Positions 1 to 6,639 of a stretch of 6,858 nt of DNA are shown in pieces. The first letter of the stretch is position 1. The number at the start of each line of letters is the position of its first letter. The stretch is from Bacillota bacterium (GTDB taxonomy: Bacteria; Bacillota; Clostridia; Lachnospirales; Anaerotignaceae), in the NCBI GenBank assembly GCA_017547125.1, contig JAFYQL010000147.1:1-6858 (forward strand), given 5' to 3'. Both the position numbers and the translations under genes were made by a program. The notes beneath the pieces are model-generated. The model ran no database searches. It was not told where the DNA came from and saw only the letters and a list, made by a program, of their open reading frames with translations.

Positions 1-14
1 ATTATAACTTATAT

Positions 15-19
15 GGAGG
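15..19 (+). promoter_or_regulatory. Ribosome binding site GGAGG
   Basis: GGAGG lies five bases before the ATG at 25. It overlaps the codons after the alternative ATG at 13, which has no such site. This favours the start at 25, making the protein four residues shorter than the longest open frame. Confidence 0.8.
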
Positions 20-24
20 AAAAA

Positions 25-549
25 ATGATAAATTGCAGAACAACAATAAATAAAAAATTGATTAAATCTTTGACAAAATATCACATGAGTTTTCAGAAAA
101 AGAGTGCCTCAAAAAAATTATTCACTCTTATTCTTTGCATAATTGTAACCACTTTAGCATCACTTAACACATATGGATATTTTCTTAAATATATGGAAAC
201 AGAATCATTTTTAAAAATCATTTTGAGATCATCTGTTTTCATCATTTTCGGCTCCATACTTTTATACACAAACATCAAGGGCGCCGAAATAAAACTTTAC
301 CGCAAGCTTGCAGAATACTTCAAAGCAGCAGAAATTGAATATATGGACTACACAATTTCAGAGCGCGGAATTAACTTAAGCATTAAAAACAAACTCACTC
401 CATATCCTTGGAGCACAATAGAAAAAATAAAAACAGACAATAGCTTTATCTACTTCACAAGCGAAGGAAAGCACAGTATTATTTCCAAAAAGGAGATGTC
501 CGCAGAAGACCTTGCATCAGTTGAAAACATAATAAAAACATACAAATAA
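25..549 (+). CDS. Two-helix membrane protein with YcxB-like C-terminal domain, function unknown
   Basis: This is a 174-residue protein of unknown function. The sequence shows a basic N-terminus (about 1-31), then two hydrophobic segments at about residues 32-54 and 62-82, typical of a two-pass membrane protein. A soluble C-terminal part of about 90 residues follows. It contains a pattern resembling the YcxB-like family: a tyrosine-rich strand near 106-118, a PWSTIEKI segment at 128-135, then an aromatic strand (FIYF, 141-144) and a short segment ending in SKKEM (154-158). The family call rests on pattern memory, and no biochemical role is known to me for these proteins. An in-frame ATG 12 bases upstream (position 13) would overlap the ribosome binding site, so I start at 25, where GGAGG sits five bases upstream. 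It is convergent with the neighbouring operon and ends in its own terminator, so it is probably transcribed separately. Confidence 0.75.
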   Translation: MINCRTTINKKLIKSLTKYHMSFQKKSASKKLFTLILCIIVTTLASLNTYGYFLKYMETESFLKIILRSSVFIIFGSILLYTNIKGAEIKLYRKLAEYFKAAEIEYMDYTISERGINLSIKNKLTPYPWSTIEKIKTDNSFIYFTSEGKHSIISKKEMSAEDLASVENIIKTYK

Positions 550-554
550 AAAAT

Positions 555-596
555 GGTGCCGATATTACATTACGTAGTACGGCACCTGTTTTTTTT
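555..596 (+). terminator. Rho-independent terminator of the YcxB-like gene
   Basis: GGTGCCG (555-561) pairs perfectly with CGGCACC (580-586) to give a 7-bp GC-rich stem. The 18-base loop can form a further short TAC/GTA pairing. TG and eight T residues (589-596) follow. It begins six bases after the stop codon at 547-549. Confidence 0.85.
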
Positions 597-600
597 GCAC

Positions 601-631
601 AAAAAAGGCAATAGATAAACTATTGCCTTTT
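601..631 (-). terminator. Rho-independent terminator of the transketolase-phosphoglucomutase operon, probably bidirectional
   Basis: A perfect 12-bp stem pairs 603-614 with 620-631 around a 5-base loop. On the minus strand it begins eight bases after the stop codon at 640-642 and runs into a T-tract (complement of the A-run 601-606). On the plus strand the stem also ends in TTTT, so it can act as a second barrier for transcripts arriving from the left. Confidence 0.88.
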
Positions 632-639
632 AGTTTTAA

Positions 640-2322
640 TTATGAAAGAAGTGGTTTTAATGCTTCTGCAAGAGCATCTTTCTGTGCCTGAGCTTCTGCA
701 AGGTCTTTACCAAGTGTTGTAAAGTATGTCTTAATCTTTGGTTCTGTACCTGATGGACGAACGATAACTGTTGCGCCGCCTTCAAGTGTGTAGATAAGAA
801 CATTTGCTGCTGGAAGACCAGTTTCTTCGCTCTTCTTATAGTCAAGAGCCTTAACTACTTTGTATTCACCAAATGCAGTTGGCGGATTCTGACGAAGGTT
901 TTCCATAATACCCGCCATCTTATCCATACCTGAAAGACCTGGGAATTCAAAGCTGTCAACTTTATTAAGATAACGGCCATATTTAGCATAAAGTTCTTCC
1001 AATCTCTGTTTGATTGATGAGCCGATGCTTCTGTAGTATGCAGCCATTTCGCAGATAAGCATTGAGCCTACAACTGCGTCTTTGTCACGAACATAAGGAC
1101 CTGCAAGGTAGCCGTAGCTTTCTTCAAAGCCGAAGATAAATCTGTCAACTTCGCCTGCTGCTTCAAGCTGAGCAATCTGGTCGCCAATCCATTTGAAACC
1201 TGTAAGAACGTTACGTAATTCAACGCCATAGTTTTCTGCAATAGCATCTGCAAGTGGTGTTGAAACGATAGACTTAACTGCCACTGGTTTTTCAGGCATT
1301 GTGCCCTGTTCAATACGGCCTGCACAGATGTAGTCAAGAAGAAGTGCACCCATTTCATTACCTGAAACAAGTTCGTATGTGCCGTCAGGACACTTCATAG
1401 CGATACCTACACGGTCAGCGTCAGGGTCAGTTGCAAGCATAAGGTCAGCGCCTTCTTTTTCTGCAAGTTCAAGACCTAAACGTAATGCTTCGAAAATTTC
1501 AGGGTTTGGATATGGACATGTTGGGAAGTTTCCATCAGGATATTTCTGTTCAGGAACGATAGTAACATCATCAATACCAAGGTCGTCAAGAATACGCATT
1601 ACAGGAACAAGACCTGAGCCGTTAAGTGGTGAGTAAACAAGCTTAAGACCTGCTGTTTTGCAAAGACCTGGGCGAACGCTACATTTTTCAATAGCTTCAT
1701 AAAGAGCTTCTTTACAGTCATCGCCTACATATTCAATAAGACCTTCTTTGATGCCTTCTTCAAAATCCATAATTTTAGCACCTGTTAAGATGTCTGTTTT
1801 CTGGATTTCAGCATATACAACGTTAGCTGCTTCGTCTGTCATCTGGCAGCCATCAGGACCATATGCCTTATAGCCGTTGTATTTTGCAGGGTTGTGTGAT
1901 GCTGTAACCATTACACCTGCGTTTGCTTCATAGTAACGTGTAGCAAAACTAAGTGCAGGAACAGGCATAAGTGCATCGTAAATACGAACTTTAATACCAT
2001 TTGCTGCTAAAACTTTAGCTGTTTCTTTTGCAAAAACATCACTGTTGATACGGCTGTCGTAGCTAACTGCAACAAGCTGGTTTCCGCCCTGAGTTTTAAC
2101 CCAGTTTGCAAGGCCCTGTGTAGCCTGACGGATTACGTAGATGTTCATGCGGTTTGAACCCGCACCTAAAACACCACGGAGACCTGCAGTACCAAATTTA
2201 AGAGCAACTGCAAATCTTTCTTTAATTTCTTCTTCGTTGTTGGCTATTGATTCAAGTTCAGCTGTAAGAGCCGGGTCTTCTAACTGAAATTCGCTCCAGC
2301 GTTTATAATCATCTAAATACAT
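640..2322 (-). CDS. pgcA: Phosphoglucomutase (alpha-D-phosphohexomutase family, Firmicutes PgcA type)
   Basis: This 560-residue cytoplasmic enzyme interconverts glucose-1-phosphate and glucose-6-phosphate (phosphomannomutase activity is possible in this family). All four family signatures are visible. GTAGLRG is at 44-50. The phospho-serine loop TASHNP is at 140-145, with catalytic Ser142. The Mg-binding loop DPDADR is at 299-304. The sugar-binding loop GFEESYGY is at 398-405, and the phosphate-binding RPSGTEP is at 522-528. TGFKWIG (374-380) is also characteristic. Length and motif spacing fit the Firmicutes type, close to that of B. subtilis PgcA. A longer GTG-initiated frame starts at 2346 but would include the ribosome binding site, so the ATG at 2322 is preferred. 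It is last in an operon, 31 bases after the transketolase C-terminal gene. Its product links hexose phosphates to the nearby GlgC, which uses glucose-1-phosphate. The frame appears intact. Confidence 0.95.
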   Translation of the reverse strand: MYLDDYKRWSEFQLEDPALTAELESIANNEEEIKERFAVALKFGTAGLRGVLGAGSNRMNIYVIRQATQGLANWVKTQGGNQLVAVSYDSRINSDVFAKETAKVLAANGIKVRIYDALMPVPALSFATRYYEANAGVMVTASHNPAKYNGYKAYGPDGCQMTDEAANVVYAEIQKTDILTGAKIMDFEEGIKEGLIEYVGDDCKEALYEAIEKCSVRPGLCKTAGLKLVYSPLNGSGLVPVMRILDDLGIDDVTIVPEQKYPDGNFPTCPYPNPEIFEALRLGLELAEKEGADLMLATDPDADRVGIAMKCPDGTYELVSGNEMGALLLDYICAGRIEQGTMPEKPVAVKSIVSTPLADAIAENYGVELRNVLTGFKWIGDQIAQLEAAGEVDRFIFGFEESYGYLAGPYVRDKDAVVGSMLICEMAAYYRSIGSSIKQRLEELYAKYGRYLNKVDSFEFPGLSGMDKMAGIMENLRQNPPTAFGEYKVVKALDYKKSEETGLPAANVLIYTLEGGATVIVRPSGTEPKIKTYFTTLGKDLAEAQAQKDALAEALKPLLS

Positions 2323-2330
2323 AGTCTGCA

Positions 2331-2336
2331 CTCCTT
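2331..2336 (-). promoter_or_regulatory. Ribosome binding site AAGGAG of phosphoglucomutase
   Basis: AAGGAG on the minus strand lies eight bases before the ATG at 2322. It falls inside the longer GTG-initiated frame from 2346, so it decides the start in favour of the 560-residue protein. Confidence 0.85.
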
Positions 2337-2353
2337 GTATTTTCACACTACAA

Positions 2354-3295
2354 TTATTTTACAAAGTTCTTTACTGCGTCATAAATGCTCTTTGCATCAA
2401 GACCATATTTTGCAATAAGTTCTTTAGCAGGACCTGATTCGCCAAATACGTCTTTGATACCAATTCTGAGTGTTGGTGTTGGGCATTTTTCTGATAAAAC
2501 TTCGCAAACTGCGCCGCCAAGACCACCGATAATTGAATGTTCTTCAACTGTTACTACTTTGCCTGTTTCTTTTGCAGCAGCAATAACAAGTTCTTCATCA
2601 AGTGGTTTGATTGTATGGATGTTGATAACTTTTGCATCAATACCGTCTTCTGCAAGCATTTTAGCTGCTTCAAGAGATTCAGCAACTTCAAGACCGTTAG
2701 CGATGATAGCAACATCTTTACCTTCTCTTAAAACGATACCTTTGCCAAGTTCAAATTTATAATCTGGGTTGTCATTAATTACAGGAACTGCAAGACGACC
2801 AAAACGCATGTAAACAGGACCTTCGTGTTCATATGCAGCAAACACAGCAGCTCTTGCTTCAACGTCGTCTGATGGACAGATAACTGTCATGCCAGGAATA
2901 GTTCTCATAAGAGCAAGGTCTTCGTTACACTGGTGGCTGGCACCGTCTTCACCTACAGAGATACCGCCATGTGTAGCACCAATTTTTACGTTGTTCTTTG
3001 GATAACCAATTGAGTTTCTGATCTGTTCATAAGCTCTGCCGGCTGCGAACATAGCAAATGTACTTGCAAATGGAACTTTACCTGTTGTAGCAATACCTGC
3101 AGCAACACCCATCATGTTACCTTCTGCAATACCGCAGTCGATAAAACGTTCTGGGAATGCTTTCTGGAAAATAGCTGTTTTTGTTGCGCCTGCAAGGTCA
3201 GCATCAAGAACAACGATATCATCATGTAATTTACCTAATTCAGCAAGTGCATTGCCGTAACTTTCTCTTGTTGCAATTTTCTTTACATCTGACAT
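2354..3295 (-). CDS. tkt: Transketolase, C-terminal subunit (pyrimidine-binding and C-terminal domains)
   Basis: This 313-residue protein is the second half of a split transketolase, which transfers two-carbon units between ketose and aldose phosphates in the non-oxidative pentose phosphate pathway, using thiamine diphosphate. The pyrimidine-binding domain covers about 1-170. It has DADLAGAT at 31-38, and Glu58 in GIAEGNM corresponds by motif to the catalytic glutamate that activates the cofactor. GEDGASHQ at 115-122 is the usual transketolase motif. The C-terminal domain begins near 190 and includes VEEHSIIGGLGGA (250-262). About 310 residues is normal for this subunit in Clostridia. Its ATG lies inside the end of the N-terminal gene, a 13-base overlap in another frame, which suggests translational coupling and matched synthesis. 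It must pair with the neighbouring subunit, which carries the diphosphate-binding site. A DXS-like role is less likely given the length and motifs. Confidence 0.95.
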   Translation of the reverse strand: MSDVKKIATRESYGNALAELGKLHDDIVVLDADLAGATKTAIFQKAFPERFIDCGIAEGNMMGVAAGIATTGKVPFASTFAMFAAGRAYEQIRNSIGYPKNNVKIGATHGGISVGEDGASHQCNEDLALMRTIPGMTVICPSDDVEARAAVFAAYEHEGPVYMRFGRLAVPVINDNPDYKFELGKGIVLREGKDVAIIANGLEVAESLEAAKMLAEDGIDAKVINIHTIKPLDEELVIAAAKETGKVVTVEEHSIIGGLGGAVCEVLSEKCPTPTLRIGIKDVFGESGPAKELIAKYGLDAKSIYDAVKNFVK

Positions 3296-4119
3296 AATTC
3301 TTCACCCACTTTCTCTAAATCAGCCATAGCTACTGCAAACTGTTCGTCATTAGGAGCAGCACCATGCCATGCAGCTTTGTCTTCCATAAATGAAACGCCT
3401 TTGCCTTTTAATGTTTTTGCAATAATAGCTGTAGGCATTCCTTTTGTTTCTTTTGCTTCTTTGAAAGCTGCTTCAATCTGATCAAAGTCATGACCATCAA
3501 TGTTGATTACATGGAAGTTAAATGCTTCAAATTTTTTGTCGATTGGATATGGTGAGTTTACATCAGCGATGCAACCGTCAATCTGAAGGTTGTTGTTGTC
3601 TACAATTACCACAAGGTTATCAAGTTTTCTATGGCCTGCAAGCATAGCTGCTTCCCAAACCTGACCTTCCTGAATCTCACCATCTCCAAGAAGAGTATAT
3701 ACTCTATATGATTCATTTGAGAGCTTTGCAGAAAGAGCCATTCCTACTGCAACAGATATACCCTGTCCAAGTGAACCACTTGACATATCAACACCAGGGA
3801 TGTGTTTCATATCTGGGTGACCCTGAAGATATGAGCCTGTGTGACGAAGTGTTTTAAGGTCTTCTACAGGGAAGAAACCTCTTTCAGCAAGTGCTGCATA
3901 TAAGCCAGGTGCTGTGTGACCTTTTGATAATACAAATCTGTCACGGTCAGCTTTTTTAGGGTCAGCAGGGTCAACATTTAATTCTACAAAGTAAAGATAA
4001 GTGTAGATGTCTGCTGCTGATAATGAACCGCCTGGATGGCCTGCTTTTGCAGCATGAACAGCTGTGATGATATCTTTTCTGATATCATTAGCTTTTTTCA
4101 TTAAGTCAAGTTTATTCAT
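3283..4119 (-). CDS. tkt: Transketolase, N-terminal subunit (thiamine diphosphate-binding domain)
   Basis: This 278-residue protein carries the diphosphate-binding half of transketolase. Visible motifs are GHPGG (27-31), SKGH (65-68), GSLGQG (115-120), and the thiamine diphosphate/Mg signature starting GDGE (145-148) and ending DNNN (174-177). His28 and His68 fall where transketolases keep cofactor- and substrate-contacting histidines. The length is standard for the N-terminal subunit of split transketolases, common in Firmicutes and in archaea, so the split is not a frameshift: the downstream subunit has its own start and ribosome binding site in a different frame. The ATG at 4119 is preceded by AGGAGG seven bases upstream. 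It is the first gene of a three-gene operon driven by a promoter in the 3' part of glgD. Confidence 0.95.
   Translation of the reverse strand: MNKLDLMKKANDIRKDIITAVHAAKAGHPGGSLSAADIYTYLYFVELNVDPADPKKADRDRFVLSKGHTAPGLYAALAERGFFPVEDLKTLRHTGSYLQGHPDMKHIPGVDMSSGSLGQGISVAVGMALSAKLSNESYRVYTLLGDGEIQEGQVWEAAMLAGHRKLDNLVVIVDNNNLQIDGCIADVNSPYPIDKKFEAFNFHVINIDGHDFDQIEAAFKEAKETKGMPTAIIAKTLKGKGVSFMEDKAAWHGAAPNDEQFAVAMADLEKVGEELCQM
3302..3306 (-). promoter_or_regulatory. Ribosome binding site GGTGA inside the upstream transketolase gene
   Basis: GGTGA (minus strand) is six bases before the ATG at 3295. It lies within the GGT GAA GAA codons (Gly-Glu-Glu, residues 272-274) of the upstream gene. It matches the 5' part of the anti-Shine-Dalgarno complement rather than the AGGAGG core. 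The same layout recurs at the glgC/glgD junction. Confidence 0.65.
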
Positions 4120-4171
4120 AAAAACTCCTCCTGTTTTTTTATTATCACTTTAAAATTGGTTCAGTTTATTT

Positions 4172-4191
4172 TATCTTACCATGGGAAGATA
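4172..4191. promoter_or_regulatory. 20-bp imperfect palindrome in the transketolase operon leader, possible operator
   Basis: TATCTT and AAGATA arms flank a central CCATGG. Only one symmetric pair is mismatched (positions 4178/4185), so 18 of 20 bases are symmetric. It lies about 10-30 bases downstream of the start of transcription expected from the promoter at 4209-4238. No T-tract follows on either strand, so it does not look like a terminator. An operator role is inference. Confidence 0.4.
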
Positions 4192-4208
4192 TATTTTAAA
4201 AAACCAAA

Positions 4209-4238
4209 ATTATACAGTATAGTTTTTCATTATGTAAA
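4209..4238 (-). promoter_or_regulatory. Sigma-70-type promoter of the transketolase-phosphoglucomutase operon
   Basis: On the minus strand TTTACA (4233-4238, 5/6 to consensus) and TATAAT (4209-4214, 6/6) are separated by 18 bases. The predicted start near 4202 gives a leader of about 80 bases before the ATG at 4119. The promoter lies within the last nine codons of the original glgD frame, and its -10 box overlaps the natural glgD stop at 4210-4212. Confidence 0.7.
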
Positions 4239-4422
4239 TAGGATAAGTGTCTGTGCCTTTCATTGTTTTGCCGGCAGAAATCACTACCTGTTTGTCTGTA
4301 ATAACATATTCTGCTTCTGCGCCTTCTTCAACCACAGAATCTTCCATTAAGATACAATTTTTAACCTTTGCACCCTTACCGATTTTAACTCCGCGGAAAA
4401 GAATGCTGTTTTCAACTTCACC
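4210..4422 (-). pseudogene. glgD: Detached 3' part of glgD, downstream of the premature stop
   Basis: Reading on in the frame of glgD after the TAA at 4423-4425 gives 70 uninterrupted codons and a natural TAA at 4210-4212. The translation begins GEVENSILFRGVKI and ends IYIMKNYTV. It has the hexapeptide-style spacing of a left-handed beta-helix and the ILFRGVKIGKGAKV pattern usual for GlgD C-termini. With it, GlgD would be 379 residues, close to the family length of about 370. There are no frameshifts or further stops, so the interruption is either very recent, an error in the sequence, or tolerated. No in-frame start with a ribosome binding site is visible, so separate translation is unlikely. 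Confidence 0.85.
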
Positions 4423-4425
4423 TTA
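4423..4425 (-). other. glgD: Premature in-frame TAA in glgD (codon 309)
   Basis: The codon following GCVI is TAA on the minus strand (TTA on the plus strand). GlgD relatives usually have Glu here (GCxIEG), encoded GAA, so one G-to-T change (C-to-A on the plus strand) suffices. TAA is the ordinary stop of the other five genes in the window, so a reassigned code is not supported. Confidence 0.9.
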
Positions 4426-5349
4426 AATAACGCAACCGTCTGCAACCATTATATTCTTTGCTTTTGAGCCCTGAATATATCTTGTTGGGTTGTCATCTCT
4501 TACCTTTGTATAGATGTGATCGCTGCCGAATAATGCATCAAGATTCTTGTCATCAAGAAGCTTCATGTTTTCATCGAAGTAGCTGTTGATGCCTAAGATA
4601 CGGACAACATAGCCTTCGTATTTGTATCCCTGAATATTTAATTCGTCTTTATGTCTCCAGAGAACGTCTTTTGTAAAGTGTCTTAAACCATGGTCATACG
4701 CGTCCTTTACAAGCTTGATAAGAAGTTCTCTGTCGATAACAAAGATATTCATTGATAAGCTATTTACGCCTTCAGTTGGGTTAACATGTATTTCTTTAAC
4801 TCTTCCGTCTTCAAGGTCGAATGAGTAATAGAAGTCTTTGTTGATTTCATCTGATTTTACAAATGTTTCAGGAAGTTCCTGTTCATTGTATGCTATTGTA
4901 ACATCTGCACCTGAAGCGATATGTGCTTCAATCATTGCATTAAAGTCGAAGTTAACTGCAATATTTGTATCGCACATTACAACATATTTTTCTTTCTGTT
5001 CTTTAAGGTGTCTGAAAATATTTGCTATAGATTCAACTCTGCCTGAAGAAATTTTGCCGCCATTTTCTGCAAATGGTGGGAAAATATGTACGCCGCCGTT
5101 TTTACGTGCAAGGTCCCATTCTCTGCCTGTACCGATGTGGTCCATAAGTGAGAGATAGTTTCTGTTTGGAAGTATTGCTACGTTTGAAATGCCGCAGTTT
5201 GACATGCTTGAAAGCACAAAGTCAACAAGTCTGTAACGGCTGGCAAAAGGTAAAGAAGCCATTAAACGCAAATTTACCATGTTTGAAACATAAGCATCAA
5301 AACTGTTTGGGAAAATAATACCCATTGCTTTTTTATTTGCATTTACCAC
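4423..5349 (-). CDS. glgD: GlgD, ADP-glucose pyrophosphorylase regulatory subunit, cut short by an in-frame TAA
   Basis: The protein is a nucleotidyltransferase-like paralogue of GlgC that pairs with it in Firmicutes to make ADP-glucose pyrophosphorylase. Like other GlgD proteins it keeps the fold (RYRLVDFVLSSMSNCGI at 38-54, REWDLARKNGGVHIFPPF at 76-93). It lacks the GGxGxRL nucleotide loop and the KPA motif of the catalytic subunit; the equivalent N-terminal stretch reads IIFPNSFDAYV. This fits a modulating rather than catalytic role. Translation stops after 308 residues at GCVI, where family members continue with Glu-Gly and the beta-helix domain, so a third of that domain's partner is lost along with its C-terminus. 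The start is a GTG overlapping the glgC stop by seven bases; the next in-frame ATG (codon 9) lacks a ribosome binding site. The truncated product may be unstable or unable to assemble with GlgC; this is inference. Confidence 0.9.
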   Translation of the reverse strand: MVNANKKAMGIIFPNSFDAYVSNMVNLRLMASLPFASRYRLVDFVLSSMSNCGISNVAILPNRNYLSLMDHIGTGREWDLARKNGGVHIFPPFAENGGKISSGRVESIANIFRHLKEQKEKYVVMCDTNIAVNFDFNAMIEAHIASGADVTIAYNEQELPETFVKSDEINKDFYYSFDLEDGRVKEIHVNPTEGVNSLSMNIFVIDRELLIKLVKDAYDHGLRHFTKDVLWRHKDELNIQGYKYEGYVVRILGINSYFDENMKLLDDKNLDALFGSDHIYTKVRDDNPTRYIQGSKAKNIMVADGCVI

Positions 5350-6551
5350 TGTTCTTCACCGTCCTTTACGTTTTCTTTAACCATAGCGTTTGGTCCGATT
5401 TTTGCATTGTCGCCTACATATACGCCAGGGCCTACTGTTGCAACGCCGTTTTCGCCGTTTTCAGGCATAGCGCCTACAACTGCATTTTCACCGATAACTA
5501 CGTTTTCACCGATGATACAGTGTTTAACTACTGCGCCTGCTTTAATGATTGCGCCGCCCATAACAACTGCATCTTCAACAACTGCGCCGTCTTCTACTTT
5601 AACACCTGCAAAAAGAACTGAATGTTTTACATTACCGTTGATTCTGCAGCCGTCTGTAATCATAGAGTTTTCAACAACAGCATTTTCTGAAATCTTATGT
5701 GCTGTCATACCGCTGTTACGGCTATAGATTTTCCATTTGCTGTCGAAAAGGTTGATACCGCTGTTTTCAGGGTCAAGCACTTCCATGTTTGCTTCCCAAA
5801 GTGATGGAATTGTTCCAACGTCTTTCCAGTATCCGTCAAAACGATATGCATACATTCCGCAGCCATCTTTAAGGAGGTTTGGAATAATATTTTTACCAAA
5901 GTCATTTTCTGATTCAGGGTCTGCTTCATCTTCAATAAGATATTTTTTAAGTACATCCCATCTGAAGATATAGTTACCCATAGATGCAAGATTTGATTTT
6001 GGCTGCTTTGGTTTTTCCTGAAATTCTGTGATTCTGCAGTTTTCATCAGTTACCATAAGGCCAAATCTTGATGCATCGTCCCAAGGCACTTCCATAACGG
6101 CAACAGAGAAGTCAGCATTCTTTTCCTTATGGAAACGAAGGAAATCACTGTAATCCTGTTTACAGATCTGGTCGCCTGAAAGAATGATTACATATTCAGG
6201 GTCATATCTGTCGATAAATGAAATGTGCTGATAAATAGCGTTTGCAGTACCTTTAAACCAGTCTGAACCTGTAGCCTTCTGGTATGGCGGAAGGATATGT
6301 ACACCACCATATAAACGGTCAAGATCCCAAGGTTGTCCATTGCCGATATACTCGTTAAGCACAACAGGCTGATACTGAGTTAAGATTCCCACTGTATCGA
6401 TAGCAGAATTTACGCAGTTTGATAACGGAAAGTCGATGATTCGATATTTTCCGCCAAAAGGAACTGCTGGCTTTGCCAAATTCTGTGTCAAAGCGTAAAG
6501 TCTGGAACCCTGTCCTCCGGCAAGAAGCATTGCTACAATTTCTTTAGCCAT
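5343..6551 (-). CDS. glgC: Glucose-1-phosphate adenylyltransferase (ADP-glucose pyrophosphorylase catalytic subunit)
   Basis: GlgC makes ADP-glucose and pyrophosphate from ATP and glucose-1-phosphate, the committed and allosterically controlled step of bacterial glycogen synthesis, in the cytoplasm. The 402-residue protein has the nucleotide loop AGGQGSRL (11-18) and KPAVPFGGKYRIIDFPLSN (27-45). The catalytic Asp lies in LSGDQICKQDY (Asp127), the sugar-phosphate-binding Glu-Lys in FQEKP (Lys180), and YWKDVGT is at 241-247. A left-handed beta-helix with hexapeptide-like repeats covers about 288-392. The catalytic loop differs from the common SGDHIYKMDY: Gln replaces His and Cys replaces Tyr, but Asp is kept. 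The ATG at 6551 follows AGGAGG by eight bases. The gene overlaps glgD by seven bases, so the two subunits should be co-translated. I found no convincing promoter in the 300 bases upstream. Confidence 0.97.
   Translation of the reverse strand: MAKEIVAMLLAGGQGSRLYALTQNLAKPAVPFGGKYRIIDFPLSNCVNSAIDTVGILTQYQPVVLNEYIGNGQPWDLDRLYGGVHILPPYQKATGSDWFKGTANAIYQHISFIDRYDPEYVIILSGDQICKQDYSDFLRFHKEKNADFSVAVMEVPWDDASRFGLMVTDENCRITEFQEKPKQPKSNLASMGNYIFRWDVLKKYLIEDEADPESENDFGKNIIPNLLKDGCGMYAYRFDGYWKDVGTIPSLWEANMEVLDPENSGINLFDSKWKIYSRNSGMTAHKISENAVVENSMITDGCRINGNVKHSVLFAGVKVEDGAVVEDAVVMGGAIIKAGAVVKHCIIGENVVIGENAVVGAMPENGENGVATVGPGVYVGDNAKIGPNAMVKENVKDGEEQW
5356..5360 (-). promoter_or_regulatory. Ribosome binding site GGTGA for the GTG start of glgD
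   Basis: GGTGA (minus strand) ends six bases before the GTG at 5349 and lies in the GGT GAA GAA codons (Gly-Glu-Glu) at the end of glgC. A weaker AAGGA lies further upstream. The site supports the GTG over the ATG at codon 9 and implies translational coupling. Confidence 0.65.
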
Positions 6552-6639
6552 AACTTTTTCCTCCTAAATATTTAAATTATTTTTGCACATAAAATAACAT
6601 AGTACTCTTTAATTGTACAAAAAATTGTGAAATTCAAGT

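Noticed and set aside
1379..1636. Plus-strand open frame antisense to phosphoglucomutase
   Set aside because: It is a mirror frame of a strongly supported gene with intact motifs; the serine- and proline-rich translation is typical of antisense shadows.
3283..3295. Split transketolase as a frameshifted single gene
   Set aside because: Each part has its own start, ribosome binding site and normal subunit length, and split transketolases are established in Firmicutes.
4172..4191. Terminator for glgCD
   Set aside because: The inverted repeat has only two central bases as loop in its full form, and no T-tract follows on the minus strand.
4210..4422. Independent small gene or reinitiation after the glgD stop
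   Set aside because: A GGTGAA follows the stop but no usable in-frame start lies at a suitable distance; the in-frame ATGs (4345-4347, 4261-4263, 4228-4230) lack ribosome binding sites.
4423..4425. Reassigned stop codon (TAA read as Glu) as a code change
   Set aside because: The YcxB-like gene, phosphoglucomutase, both transketolase genes and glgC all end naturally in TAA, as does the original glgD frame.
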